Source: Polyangium sp. y55x31
GTDB taxonomy: Bacteria > Myxococcota_A > Polyangia > Polyangiales > Polyangiaceae
DNA length: 59,562 nt
Direction: 5' to 3'
Assembly (NCBI RefSeq): GCF_029946505.1
Contig: NZ_JARZHG010000057.1
Span: 1 to 59,562, forward strand
The translations under genes and the position numbers were made by a program. Shown here piece by piece: positions 34,189 through 42,276 of this stretch (positions are counted from its first letter, which is position 1; each line of letters begins with the position of its first letter). The notes below the pieces were generated by a model, which worked only from the letters and a program-made list of their open reading frames with translations, searched no databases and was not told the origin of the DNA.

Positions 34189-35616
34189 ATGCAAACCGGA
34201 CCTCTGCGCTTCACGATCCTCGCAGGCTGCCTCGCCGCGGCGGCGCTCGTCGCGCCTGCGCAGGCGAACGCCGGCGACGAAGGGGCCGAGATCGCAGGCC
34301 CCGAGACGGAGGCGCCGGCGCGTCCTCCGCTCGAAGTCGCGGGCGACGATCTTCCGCCGCCCCCGCCCCCGCCGTCACCGCCGCCCCCGCCGCCGCCACC
34401 GATTCCGCCCCCGCCCCCGACGCTCTCGAACTGGTACGTGATCCATCCGGGGATCTTCCCCGAGGCCGACACGTTCGCGGGCCTCACGCAGCTCGGGCTC
34501 GCGACGAGCAGCTCGAAAGAATTTCACGGGCTGCTCCAGTTCGCCCCGTACGAGAGCCGCGCCGATCGATTCGTCGGCGTGATGCAGCTCGGGCTTTCGA
34601 GATCCCGGATCGAGGAGAGCTTTCACGGCGGTCTTCAGGTCACGCTCGGGAAAAACAGCGCGGAGGAGTTTTACGGCCTCGGGCAGCTCGGCCCCTGGAA
34701 TCACGCAAAAACGTTCGTCGGCGGGCTCCAGTTCGGGGCTTACAACCGGGTCCTCGAAGATCGCAGGGACGGCCCACGGAGCACGTTCGTCACCGCCGCG
34801 CAGATCGGCGCGTACAATGACCTCGAGTACGCGCATTTCTACGGCCTTCTCCAGTTCGGCGCGGTCAACCGCGTCACCGACGGGGATTTTCACGGGCTCG
34901 TCCAGATCGGCGCGTCCAACCGTGACACGGAGGATTTTTACGGCGCCGCCCAGGTGGGCGTCGTGAATGAGGTCAAGCAGGACTTTCGCGGAATCCTGCA
35001 GCTCGGCTTCGGCAACGTCGTGACCGAGCGTTTTTCGGGCGGGCTGCAAGTCGGCACCTACAACGGAGCCGGCGCGTTCGACGGCATCGGGCAGGTCGGG
35101 TTCGCCGGCATCACCAAGAAGGACTTCGTTGGCGTCATGCAGGTAGGCGTGCTCTTCAACGCGACGCTCGAGCGATTTCGCGGCGCCTTGCAGGTCGGCG
35201 CGATCGTCAATTTCGTCGGCGAGGACTTCCGGGGCGTCGTGCAGGCCGCCGCGTTCAATGGTGTGAGCGATGCGTATATGCTCGCGCAGATCGGCGCGTT
35301 GAACCTCACGTTCAAGGACCACCACGGCGCGCAGCTCGGCGTGGCGAACGTCACGGGCAAGCACCTCTATGGTTTGCAGGCCGGGTTCTTCAGCGGCGCG
35401 TCCGAGGTGTACGGCGCGCAGCTCGGCGCCGTGAACCTGTCGAGCGAATTGAAGGGCGCGACGTTCGGCGTCGTGAACGTGGGGAGCGAGGTCACGGGCC
35501 TCCAGGTCGGCCTCGTCAATCGGGCCGAGCGGCTGCGCGGCGTGCAGCTCGGGCTCGTGAACCTCTCGAAGCAGGGCGGGCTGCCGTTCTTGCCCGTGCT
35601 GAACGTCGGACTCTGA
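34189..35616 (+). CDS. Surface repeat protein (LA_2272-like) with polyproline stalk
   Basis: A 475-residue exported protein. The signal peptide ends near AQANAG. Residues about 50-80 are almost pure proline, a rigid stalk. The rest is at least 15 tandem repeats of roughly 20-24 residues with consensus FxGxxQxGxxN, for example HFYGLLQFGAVN, DFHGLVQIGASN and RLRGVQLGLVN. This matches the LA_2272-type surface repeats known from Leptospira, presumably a long beta-solenoid. ATG 34189 is chosen since AGGG sits 9 nt before it; ATG 34180 is an alternative. A hairpin follows. Probably a cell-surface fibre; ligand unknown. Confidence 0.85.
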   Translation: MQTGPLRFTILAGCLAAAALVAPAQANAGDEGAEIAGPETEAPARPPLEVAGDDLPPPPPPPSPPPPPPPPIPPPPPTLSNWYVIHPGIFPEADTFAGLTQLGLATSSSKEFHGLLQFAPYESRADRFVGVMQLGLSRSRIEESFHGGLQVTLGKNSAEEFYGLGQLGPWNHAKTFVGGLQFGAYNRVLEDRRDGPRSTFVTAAQIGAYNDLEYAHFYGLLQFGAVNRVTDGDFHGLVQIGASNRDTEDFYGAAQVGVVNEVKQDFRGILQLGFGNVVTERFSGGLQVGTYNGAGAFDGIGQVGFAGITKKDFVGVMQVGVLFNATLERFRGALQVGAIVNFVGEDFRGVVQAAAFNGVSDAYMLAQIGALNLTFKDHHGAQLGVANVTGKHLYGLQAGFFSGASEVYGAQLGAVNLSSELKGATFGVVNVGSEVTGLQVGLVNRAERLRGVQLGLVNLSKQGGLPFLPVLNVGL

Positions 35617-35625
35617 ACCCGCGGG

Positions 35626-35644
35626 GGCCGGATCTCGCCCGGCC
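35626..35644 (+). terminator. Probable intrinsic terminator
   Basis: A GGCCGG/CCGGCC stem of 6 bp with a 7-nt loop begins 10 nt after the surface-repeat gene stop. A short GTTTT follows about 13 nt later. The location suits a terminator for that gene. Confidence 0.45.
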
Positions 35645-35834
35645 GGGACTCTGCCAGTTTTCCCGGGAACAATCAACACCTATGTACGGGGGGGCCAAAC
35701 GACCCCCGCGCGCCCCTGGGTGTAGGCTGGTTCTCGGACGTCCTCTCCAAAATCTACGGGTCGGACGAACTCGGTGGTTTGTCTTCCGCGCATGTTGTGG
35801 TAAGGGGGAATCCTCGCTGCCGAGAGGTGATCCC

Positions 35835-36185
35835 ATGCCCCGACGAACCGAACCCAGCCCCTTTTCCTCCAAGGTCGGTGCGCGCATCCGCGAGCTGCGG
35901 CTCGAGCGCAACATGTCCCTGCCCGCGCTCGGTGAAGCGAGCTCGATCTCGAAGGGCCACCTCTCGAACATCGAGCACGGCTTCGCCGCAATCACGATCG
36001 AGACCGTCGATCGCATCGCCCGCGCGCTCGATATCCCGCCGCTGTACATCCTCGCCTTCCCCGCGGAGGACGAGCGGGCCCGCATCGCGGACGCCGTCCC
36101 CAAGCTGCCGAAGGGCGAGTGGAAGAAGCTCCGCAAGGAGATCGAAGGCCGCGCCGCCCCCGCCGCGCCGAAGAAGCGCGCCTGA
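35835..36185 (+). CDS. XRE-family HTH regulator
   Basis: A 116-residue DNA-binding protein. The Cro/C1-type helix-turn-helix spans about 13-68: VGARIRELRLERNMSLPAL, then ASSISKGHLSNIEHG and TIETVDRIARALDI. A basic C-terminal tail (WKKLRKEIEGR, then KKRA) follows. No ligand or peptidase domain is fused. The start is ATG 35835, with GAGAGGTG upstream. Its target is unknown; flanking genes are on the same strand. A strong hairpin follows. Confidence 0.9.
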   Translation: MPRRTEPSPFSSKVGARIRELRLERNMSLPALGEASSISKGHLSNIEHGFAAITIETVDRIARALDIPPLYILAFPAEDERARIADAVPKLPKGEWKKLRKEIEGRAAPAAPKKRA

Positions 36186-36196
36186 CGATTCATCAC

Positions 36197-36226
36197 CCCC
36201 CGGGGACCGAGCCGGCTCTCCGGGGG
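36197..36226 (+). terminator. Strong terminator hairpin
   Basis: A 10-bp stem (CCCCCGGGGA with TCTCCGGGGG, one G-U pair) and 10-nt loop start 12 nt after the regulator stop. A pyrimidine-rich tail (TCTCCCCCTTCTCC) follows on the plus strand. This is the most stable terminator candidate in the window. Confidence 0.6.
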
Positions 36227-36349
36227 TCTCCCCCTTCTCCCTCCCTGCCCCCGACATATCGAGCGCGACGCCACGCGGCGTGTCATGAATGGGTCTGCGC
36301 GGGATGCGCGGCTCGCCGCGTGTCCCGGCCGAAGGAGGGTTTCGACGTC

Positions 36350-36703
36350 ATGACAGGCTGGACGATCGGGTACGGCGGTCTCTTGACCGCGCTCGGCATC
36401 GGGGGGTTCGTCGCGACAGGCAGAGAGCACAAGACGGCGCTGATCCCCGCGGGCGCGGGTGCGGCTGCGCTGGGGCTCGGCCTGCTCGCCCGTAGCGGTT
36501 CGTCCCGGAAGGCGGCGCTCGTGGGCGCGACGGCCGTGGCTGGCCTCGGCCTCGCCGGCTCGGCGCGTGGCCTCGGAAAGCTGCCGGCGCTGCTCCGTGG
36601 AGAGCCGGTCGAGCGGCCTGCGGCGGTGATCGCGCAATCCATCATGGCCGGCACGTCCGCGGCCTACCTGCTCGCCGCCGTGCCTTCCCTGCTCCGCGAC
36701 TGA
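36350..36703 (+). CDS. TMEM14-like small membrane protein
   Basis: A 117-residue membrane protein with about four short Gly/Ala-rich helices: WTIGYGGLLTALGIGGFVAT, ALIPAGAGAAALGLGLLA, AALVGATAVAGLGLAG and a C-terminal segment. The YGG...GGFxATG pattern resembles the TMEM14/UPF0136 family. Function in bacteria is unknown. GGAGGG lies 9 nt before ATG 36350. It is followed closely by the oxygenase gene. Confidence 0.7.
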   Translation: MTGWTIGYGGLLTALGIGGFVATGREHKTALIPAGAGAAALGLGLLARSGSSRKAALVGATAVAGLGLAGSARGLGKLPALLRGEPVERPAAVIAQSIMAGTSAAYLLAAVPSLLRD

Positions 36704-36740
36704 GCCCCCGCGAGCGCGTCGTGGTACGCTCGCCTTTCCC

Positions 36741-37493
36741 ATGACGCGCCCCTCGTATTCGCTCCGGCAGACGTGGCTCTCCGACATGACCGAGCGGTGC
36801 CTCGATCCCGGCTTCGTTCGCGCCGTGCAGGCCGGGACGCGTGAGGCCCTCGAAGCGCTCGTCACGCGGCCGCATCCCGGCGTGATTGAATTCCCGCTCC
36901 TGTCGTCCGAATACGTGGAGGCCCTTCTCCGCGAGATCCATGCATTCGAGCACTGGTGCCGCCACCGCGGCGTGGGCCCGGTCCGGCCGAACAGCATGAA
37001 CAACCAGGGCGTCGTGCTCGCGGATCTCGGGCTCGAAGGGGCGATGGACGAGCTGCTCTACACCTGGCTTTCGCCGCTCACGACGTGGGCGTTTCCGGAG
37101 CATGGTGGATCGAGCGTGGATCACCAGCATTCGTTCGTCGTGGAGTACGCGGAGAACGGCGATACCGACCTCGGGTTTCACGTGGACGATAGCGAGGTGA
37201 CGCTCAACGCGTGCCTCGGGCTCTCGTTCGAGGGGGCCGAGGTGTACTTCCGAGGCGTTCGTTGCGACGCACATCGGGAGGACCCGGCGAACGATACGGA
37301 GGTCTGGCAATGGAAGCCCGCGGCGGGTCGCGCGATCCTGCACGCGGGCGCCCATCGACACGGCGTGCACCGCTTGCGCTCCGGCAGGCGCGTGAATCTC
37401 ATCGTCTGGGCGCGCAGCTCGCGGCACCGCCGCGTTCACCACGCGCCGCACGAAGGACCCACGGCGTGGTGCCCGCGGTGCGAGGCGGCCTGA
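36741..37493 (+). CDS. 2-oxoglutarate/Fe(II) oxygenase, OGFOD2/PLOD-like
   Basis: A 250-residue soluble protein with a double-stranded beta-helix. Iron ligands are His147 and Asp149 in GFHVDDSEVTLNACLG and a distal histidine in HAGAHRHGVH (about 205-210). Arg in SGRRVNLIVW would bind 2-oxoglutarate. The pattern is closest to OGFOD2 and the PLOD-type prolyl/lysyl hydroxylases. No signal peptide is seen, so the substrate is cytosolic and unknown. A Cys pair near the C-terminus (WCPRCEA) could bind metal. Next to a TTGACA promoter for the downstream lipoproteins. Confidence 0.85.
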   Translation: MTRPSYSLRQTWLSDMTERCLDPGFVRAVQAGTREALEALVTRPHPGVIEFPLLSSEYVEALLREIHAFEHWCRHRGVGPVRPNSMNNQGVVLADLGLEGAMDELLYTWLSPLTTWAFPEHGGSSVDHQHSFVVEYAENGDTDLGFHVDDSEVTLNACLGLSFEGAEVYFRGVRCDAHREDPANDTEVWQWKPAAGRAILHAGAHRHGVHRLRSGRRVNLIVWARSSRHRRVHHAPHEGPTAWCPRCEAA

Positions 37494-37497
37494 GAGA

Positions 37498-37526
37498 TTG
37501 ACAGGCAAAGCGGGCGCGGCTCTACT
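37498..37526 (+). promoter_or_regulatory. Sigma70-like promoter for a leaderless mRNA
   Basis: TTGACA (37498-37503), a 17-bp spacer and TCTACT (37521-37526) lie directly upstream of the GTG start at 37533. Transcription would begin about 7 nt after the -10 box, at or next to the GTG itself. No ribosome site precedes that GTG, which fits leaderless translation. Confidence 0.5.
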
Positions 37527-37532
37527 CGCTCC

Positions 37533-38480
37533 GTGCTCGTACGTACATGCCTCCTGGTGTTGCCGCTGCTCGCCCTCGGCGGATGCTCGGGCCCGCCGCC
37601 GTCCTTCAAGGAGGCGGAGAACCTCGAAGCCCAGGCGAACTTCGAAGAAGCCGCCCAAAAGTTCGAGCTCGTCTGCGCCGAAGGGCCGACGAGCCCGGAA
37701 TGCCAGCAGTCGAGCGCCCGGGCCGCGGGCGCGCTCGTGACGGCCGCGACGAAGGCCGTCGAAAAGAATGAATTCGGCAAGGCCGAGCGCCTGCTCGTCC
37801 GCGCCCTCGTGTTCGCGGACGAACCCACCACCAAGGACATCGAGGCGCGCCTCGGCAAGGAGGATCTGACCGAGGGCGTTCGCTTCGAGCAGGCCGCGGC
37901 CGATACGGACAAGGCCCGCGCATTCGAGGCGATGAACACGCCCGCGGCGGGGAGCACGCCCGCTGCGGCGCTGGCGAAGGCGTGGATCGAGAAGGAGCGA
38001 CCGGGTCTGCTCGTCGCGCAGGTGAAAGCCGCGTGTGGCCCGGAGCATCAGGGGTCCTGCGCGGATACGTTCGCGAAGCTTTCGGCGCTGCCCGCGCAGC
38101 CGCCCGGCTTCGACGAGGCCAAGGCCGCCCATGACGCCGAGCAAAAGCGCACGGAGAAGGCGCGCGCCGAGCTCGACAGGTTCATCGCGGTCTTCGCGCA
38201 GCGGGGGAAGAAGGACCTTTCGTTCAACCTGTGTTTGGCGGAGAAAGCGAGCGAGATCGAGGCCGAGTTCCAGCGCATCCGCGCCTGCGAGGAGGACATC
38301 TACGCCGACGGAAAATCCTCCTACGAGCGGTTCGACGCGCGGCAGACCGAGGACTCGCTCTTTCGCAGGCGCCTCGTGACGCTCGGCGATCCCGTTGCCA
38401 TTGCAGCGTACGAGGCACGCCAGAAGGGGGCCCTGGCGACGGGCGAGGATCCGAAGAAGGCCGCGGGAGGTGCGAAATGA
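37533..38480 (+). CDS. Helical lipoprotein, paralogue 1
   Basis: A 315-residue lipoprotein: short signal peptide, LGGC lipobox. The mature protein is almost all helical with TPR-like character (SFKEAENLEAQANFEEAAQKF, KNEFGKAERLLVRALVFA). It has conserved cysteines in ELVCAEGPTSPEC, KAACGPEHQGSCAD and NLCL/RACEED. The same framework recurs in the next gene. The two overlap by ATGA and are clearly tandem duplicates. Function unknown; an envelope scaffold is plausible. The GTG start has no ribosome site but sits right at a predicted transcription start. Confidence 0.8.
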   Translation: MLVRTCLLVLPLLALGGCSGPPPSFKEAENLEAQANFEEAAQKFELVCAEGPTSPECQQSSARAAGALVTAATKAVEKNEFGKAERLLVRALVFADEPTTKDIEARLGKEDLTEGVRFEQAAADTDKARAFEAMNTPAAGSTPAAALAKAWIEKERPGLLVAQVKAACGPEHQGSCADTFAKLSALPAQPPGFDEAKAAHDAEQKRTEKARAELDRFIAVFAQRGKKDLSFNLCLAEKASEIEAEFQRIRACEEDIYADGKSSYERFDARQTEDSLFRRRLVTLGDPVAIAAYEARQKGALATGEDPKKAAGGAK

Positions 38481-39424
38481 GCCGCTCCATTGCATGTGCG
38501 ATCGCCGCGCTCACCCTCGCGCTCGTGGGCTGCGACGCGGCCAAGGAGCCGATGTCGAAGGCGAGAGAAGCCGAGGCGGCCGGCAAGATCCCGGAGGCCA
38601 AGGCGCTGTATGCGGAGGTCTGCAAGGCCGCCGAGAGCTCGCCGTTTTGCCCCGTGGCAAAACAACGCATCGAGGCCCTCACGGTCCGGGAGGCGACGAA
38701 CCTGGTCGCCGAGGGGCAATACGCGAAGGCGAAGGAGCTCTCCGCGACGGTCGCGGATGCGCCGGCGAAACGCGCGTTCGAGGCGCTCGCAAAGACGCGG
38801 GCGATGAGCAGCGCGGCCGCGTTCGAAGAGGCGAATGCGTCGGCGGACAAGGCCGCCGCGCGGGCCAAGATGGAGGAGCTCGCCGGGCAAAGCTCGCCGG
38901 TCGCGGACAAGGCGAAGGAGTGGCTGACGAAGAATGGCCCGGCGCTCCTGCTCGACGAGGTGAAGGCCGCGTGCAAGCCGGACGGGACCGGATCCTGCGT
39001 CGATCTCGGCAAAAAAATCGCCAAGCTTTTCCCCACGAGCCCCGAGGCCGGCGAGGCGAAGACGCTCGTCGACGCCGAATACAAACGCGTCCACCCGCTC
39101 CTCAAGCAGGCGGAAGCCCTGCTCGTCCAGAGGCTGGAGATCAGCAACTGGAAAAACAAATACGACATCTGCCTGAAGCAGGCGGAGCCCTCCCCCGGGG
39201 GCTACGAGATGCAGGTGTGCAAGACGGAGGTGGGCATTCCCGAGGACCGAGGGGATCCCTTCAGCACGAGCTTCCTCGAAGGCGCGTGGAAGAAGAAGCT
39301 CGGAGAGATCCACGATCCGGGCTGGGTGAAATCGCTCGAGGAGCGGTGGGGGAAGATCGAGAGTGATGGGATCTACGACCCGGCGAGCTTGCCCAAGCCG
39401 GGGGAGCAGGAATCGAAGAAGTAG
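38477..39424 (+). CDS. Helical lipoprotein, paralogue 2
   Basis: A 315-residue lipoprotein with LVGC lipobox, the same length as its upstream neighbour. Matching blocks are KAREAEAAGKIPEAKALYAEVCKAAESSPFC, in the place of paralogue 1's EAQANFEEAAQKFELVC, then VKAACKPDGTGSCVDL and YDICLKQ/MQVCKTE. Identity is modest, so duplication is old. The ATG overlaps the preceding stop (ATGA), making co-translation likely. No domain is recognised beyond TPR-like helices. Confidence 0.8.
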   Translation: MSRSIACAIAALTLALVGCDAAKEPMSKAREAEAAGKIPEAKALYAEVCKAAESSPFCPVAKQRIEALTVREATNLVAEGQYAKAKELSATVADAPAKRAFEALAKTRAMSSAAAFEEANASADKAAARAKMEELAGQSSPVADKAKEWLTKNGPALLLDEVKAACKPDGTGSCVDLGKKIAKLFPTSPEAGEAKTLVDAEYKRVHPLLKQAEALLVQRLEISNWKNKYDICLKQAEPSPGGYEMQVCKTEVGIPEDRGDPFSTSFLEGAWKKKLGEIHDPGWVKSLEERWGKIESDGIYDPASLPKPGEQESKK

Positions 39425-39621
39425 CGGGGGACGGGCGTCTCACGGCCATCCGTCGTCTCCCGCACATGTTCGGCGATCGAGCACCCCCCATCATTTTTCG
39501 TGATCAACGTGCCCCGGACCGGGCATGGTAGAGACGTGGCCCCCGCTCTTGCCCACGTCCCTCCTTCGTTCGCCGCGCCCTGCGTGGCCCGAGGGCTTCG
39601 TTCGAAGGGGAGGGTGAGCCC

Positions 39622-40257
39622 GTGACGCTCGTCTCCGACCTCGACATCCTCTTCGCGGGCGCCGAGGTTTGCGACACGGACGAGCCTCGCGCGGTCGAGG
39701 AGGCGTGGCCCAGGGGCGGCGACGCCGGCGCGGAGAAGGCGCGGCTCCGGGAGATGGTCGACGCGCATTTCGACGCCGTGTACGTGGCGCTCCGGCGGCT
39801 CGGGGTGCCCGCGGCGGAGCTCGATGATTGCGCGCAGCAGGTGTTCGTCGTCGCCTCGGGGAAGCTCGGGGTCATTCAGCCGGGGCGTGAAAAGGCTTTT
39901 TTGATGGGTACGGCCGTGCACGTCGCCTCGCACGCCAAGCGCTCGCAGCGAAGGCGGCGCGAGGTCCCCGAGGGGGACGAGGTGGCGGACGAGCGCGCCG
40001 ACGCCGGGCCTCGGCCGGACGAGATCGTGGAGCAACGACGCCTGCGGGCCCTGCTCGACCAGGTGCTCGCGGCCATGCCGGAGGATCTCAGGACGGTTCT
40101 CGTCTTGTTCGAGCTCGAAGAGCTCACGATGCAGGAGATCAGCGGGGCGCTCGATCTGCCGATGGGTACGGTGGCGTCGAGGCTCCGGCGCGCGCGGGAG
40201 CTTTTTGCGAGGATCTCGGCGCGGGCCGTCGGAACGCAAGGAAGGGGGCGGCCGTGA
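39622..40257 (+). CDS. ECF-type RNA polymerase sigma factor
   Basis: A 211-residue sigma factor. Region 2 spans about 45-115 (HFDAVYVALRRLG, LDDCAQQVFVVA, REKAFLMGTAVHVASH), and region 4 about 138-195 (LAAMPEDLRTVLVLFELEELTMQEIS, then MGTVASRLRRARELF). A non-conserved acidic N-terminus of about 40 residues precedes region 2. The start is GTG 39622 after GGGAGGGTGAG. It is coupled by GTGA to the TonB-like gene, whose N-terminus may act as a membrane-anchored control element. The set of promoters served is unknown. Confidence 0.92.
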   Translation: MTLVSDLDILFAGAEVCDTDEPRAVEEAWPRGGDAGAEKARLREMVDAHFDAVYVALRRLGVPAAELDDCAQQVFVVASGKLGVIQPGREKAFLMGTAVHVASHAKRSQRRRREVPEGDEVADERADAGPRPDEIVEQRRLRALLDQVLAAMPEDLRTVLVLFELEELTMQEISGALDLPMGTVASRLRRARELFARISARAVGTQGRGRP

Positions 40258-41276
40258 GCGAGATGCGCAGGCTGCTCGAAGAGAATGGGGACGACGCGGC
40301 GACTTCGCTGCTGCTCGCGGCGCGGGCCGATCGCGCGCCGGCGGCGTCCAAGGCGCGGGCGCTCGCCGCGCTCGGAATCGAGCCGTCGCAGGCGGCGAAA
40401 GCGCAGGAGATACCCGCGCGAGACATCGCCGTGCCTCGGATCCCGGCGACGCTCCGACCCCAGAGGCCCGAGCCTCGGCCGGCGCGGACGGGAATGGGAG
40501 GCGTGAGGAAATCGGCGCAGACGACGCCGCACATGCTCTTCCAGAGCGTCCTCGGACCCACCGGAAAACCGGTCGGGTTTTTCCAGAAAGGCCGGCTCGG
40601 CGCGGCGCTCGTGGCGGCGGTGCAGGTGGCGGTGCTCGGAATCGTGCTCGCGCAGCCCATGCAGCAGCCCAAGGCCTCGAAGGGGCCCGCGGACGAACCG
40701 CAGCAATACCCCGTGCTGCAGCTCGGCCCTGGGATCGCCGCGCCCGCGCCGCGCGCGGAGGCGAAGAGCCACGACGAAGAGCCCGTTCGTGCCGCGGCGC
40801 CCGCACCCGCGCCGCGGCCAGGTCCGAATGCCGTGCCGGCGCCGCCGAAGGTGGCGGCAGAAGCCGAACCGCCGGCCGCCGAGGCGCCACGCGTGCCCGA
40901 GGCCACGCCTCCCGCGGTCGCAATGGTGGAGAGCGTGGGCTCGCCCGAGGTGCTCCCCGCCAAACCCGAGGCCACGAGCACGATCGTGCGTCCGTTCGAG
41001 TACGGGACGATGTCCCAGCCGAAGCGCATTGGCGGACGTGACCCCGTGTACACCCGCGAAGCGCTCGAAGCGCGCGTGGAAGGCACGGCCCTCCTGCAAT
41101 GCGAGATCACGGCGGAGGGCGCGACGAAGGATTGTCGGCTCCTCAAGTCTTTGCCGCACATGGACGGCGAGCTGCTCGCGGCCGCGCGCACGTGGCGATT
41201 CTCGCCGGCGACGCAGGGCGGACAGCCCATCTCCGTGCGGTACGTCTCGAAGGTCAATCTCGTTCTGCCGAAGTGA
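40254..41276 (+). CDS. Membrane protein: cytosolic segment fused to TonB C-terminus
   Basis: A 340-residue single-pass protein. The cytosolic N-terminus (1-113) has the pattern seen after myxobacterial ECF sigma genes (MRRLLEENGDDAATSLLLAA, then ARALAALGIEPSQ). One membrane helix lies at 114-133. A Pro/Ala/Glu-rich periplasmic spacer follows, then a TonB-type C-terminal domain (about 250-340) with GRDPVYTREALEARVEGT, ALLQCEITAEGATKDCRLL and AARTWRFSPATQGGQPISV. Coupled to the sigma gene by GTGA. It could link sigma control to outer-membrane receptor state, a design unlike FecR-type anti-sigma factors. Confidence 0.86.
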   Translation: MSEMRRLLEENGDDAATSLLLAARADRAPAASKARALAALGIEPSQAAKAQEIPARDIAVPRIPATLRPQRPEPRPARTGMGGVRKSAQTTPHMLFQSVLGPTGKPVGFFQKGRLGAALVAAVQVAVLGIVLAQPMQQPKASKGPADEPQQYPVLQLGPGIAAPAPRAEAKSHDEEPVRAAAPAPAPRPGPNAVPAPPKVAAEAEPPAAEAPRVPEATPPAVAMVESVGSPEVLPAKPEATSTIVRPFEYGTMSQPKRIGGRDPVYTREALEARVEGTALLQCEITAEGATKDCRLLKSLPHMDGELLAAARTWRFSPATQGGQPISVRYVSKVNLVLPK

Positions 41277-41336
41277 ATCGGTCCTGAAATAGGTTTCTCC
41301 CGGACGAGACCCGTTCGTCCTGGAAAGGAGGCATTC

Positions 41337-42101
41337 GTGTTCGAATCGGCCATGGGCCGGTACGAGGGCGCTCGTCCGCACCTCGGCACCGGAGCCATTC
41401 TCTCCATTGCCGCGCACGCGCTGGCGGCGGTCATCGTGTTCGCGATTCCCGGCAAGAAGGCCGCGTCGAACGAGGACGCGCCGGTCGTGGTGTTTCAGGT
41501 CCCGCCCAAGCCCGCGGCTTTGCTGGGCTCGCCGGGCCCCGCGGCGCCCAAACCTCAGGCGGCCCCGCCGAAGACGCCCCGGCCCAAACGACCGCAGGTG
41601 CCGATCCTGACGAACGAGCCGCCGAAGCCCGAGCCGACCGAGCCCGAACCGACGGACGAGCCGCCCGCCGCCGCGGCCGGGGATGGGGCGACGGCGCCGG
41701 ACGGCACGGGCAATGGCGGGGATTCGAATGGCAAGCCCGACGGCGTGCTCGGCGGCGATCCGAACGGCACGGGGACCACGCCGCCGCCCCCGGAGCCGCC
41801 GCCGACGAACACCACGCTGAGCTGGACCTCCGACATGGGCCGCCCGGTCCTCGTCGCGGGCCCGGCGCAACCACCCTACCCGAGCGACGCGATGCGCCAG
41901 CGGGTCGAAGGGAACGTCATCGCGCAATGCGTCATCACCACGGAAGGCCGGCTGCGGGATTGCCGCATCCTCAAAGGGCACCCGTTCCTCGACCCCGCGG
42001 TGAACGCGACGCTCGCGCAGCAGCGCTACAGCCCGGTGACGTACGGCGGCCGGCCCGTCAGCGTACGTTACATTCTCACGTTCAAATTCAAGCTGCAGTG
42101 A
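41337..42101 (+). CDS. TonB-like energy transducer
   Basis: A 254-residue inner-membrane protein. One helix near residues 18-37 (GAILSIAAHALAAVIVFAI) carries the His seen in TonB-like helices. A Pro/Lys/Glu spacer with PKPEPTEPEPTDEPP spans the periplasm, and the C-terminal TonB domain is about 165-254 (PPYPSDAMRQRVEGNVI, QCVITTEGRLRDCRIL). AAAGGAGG lies 6 nt before GTG 41337. The domain resembles that of the preceding gene, including the paired Cys, so the two TonB domains are paralogous. ExbB/ExbD genes are absent from the window. Confidence 0.88.
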   Translation: MFESAMGRYEGARPHLGTGAILSIAAHALAAVIVFAIPGKKAASNEDAPVVVFQVPPKPAALLGSPGPAAPKPQAAPPKTPRPKRPQVPILTNEPPKPEPTEPEPTDEPPAAAAGDGATAPDGTGNGGDSNGKPDGVLGGDPNGTGTTPPPPEPPPTNTTLSWTSDMGRPVLVAGPAQPPYPSDAMRQRVEGNVIAQCVITTEGRLRDCRILKGHPFLDPAVNATLAQQRYSPVTYGGRPVSVRYILTFKFKLQ

Positions 42102-42134
42102 CGCGTGTTGGATCGTTTTGACTGATGCACGGAG

Positions 42135-42252
42135 GATCCACCCTGGATCGCACCTGACCCAATCCAGATCACCATCACGCGAGGCTGTTGCAGCCTCAAT
42201 GGCTTGTTCCAGGCGCAACGCGTCATTCGACCCTCTGGCATGAACGATGCCA
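42135..42252 (+). other. Three short perfect hairpins upstream of the lipase
   Basis: Three stems are visible in the 175-bp gap. GATCCA-CCC-TGGATC lies at 42135-42149, GAGGCTG-TTG-CAGCCTC at 42181-42197 and TGGCAT-GAACG-ATGCCA at 42236-42252. The first or second could terminate the TonB transcript; the third lies 24 bp before the lipase ATG. Between the last two is CAACGCGTCA, the same core as the repeat at 30610-30645. Confidence 0.45.
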
Positions 42253-42276
42253 TTCGGATAGGATGAGGGCCTGAAC

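Noticed and set aside
41336..41350. GTTCGAATC resembling a tRNA T-loop
   Set aside because: It lies in the first codons of the TonB-like gene and no acceptor, D or anticodon stem can be built around it.
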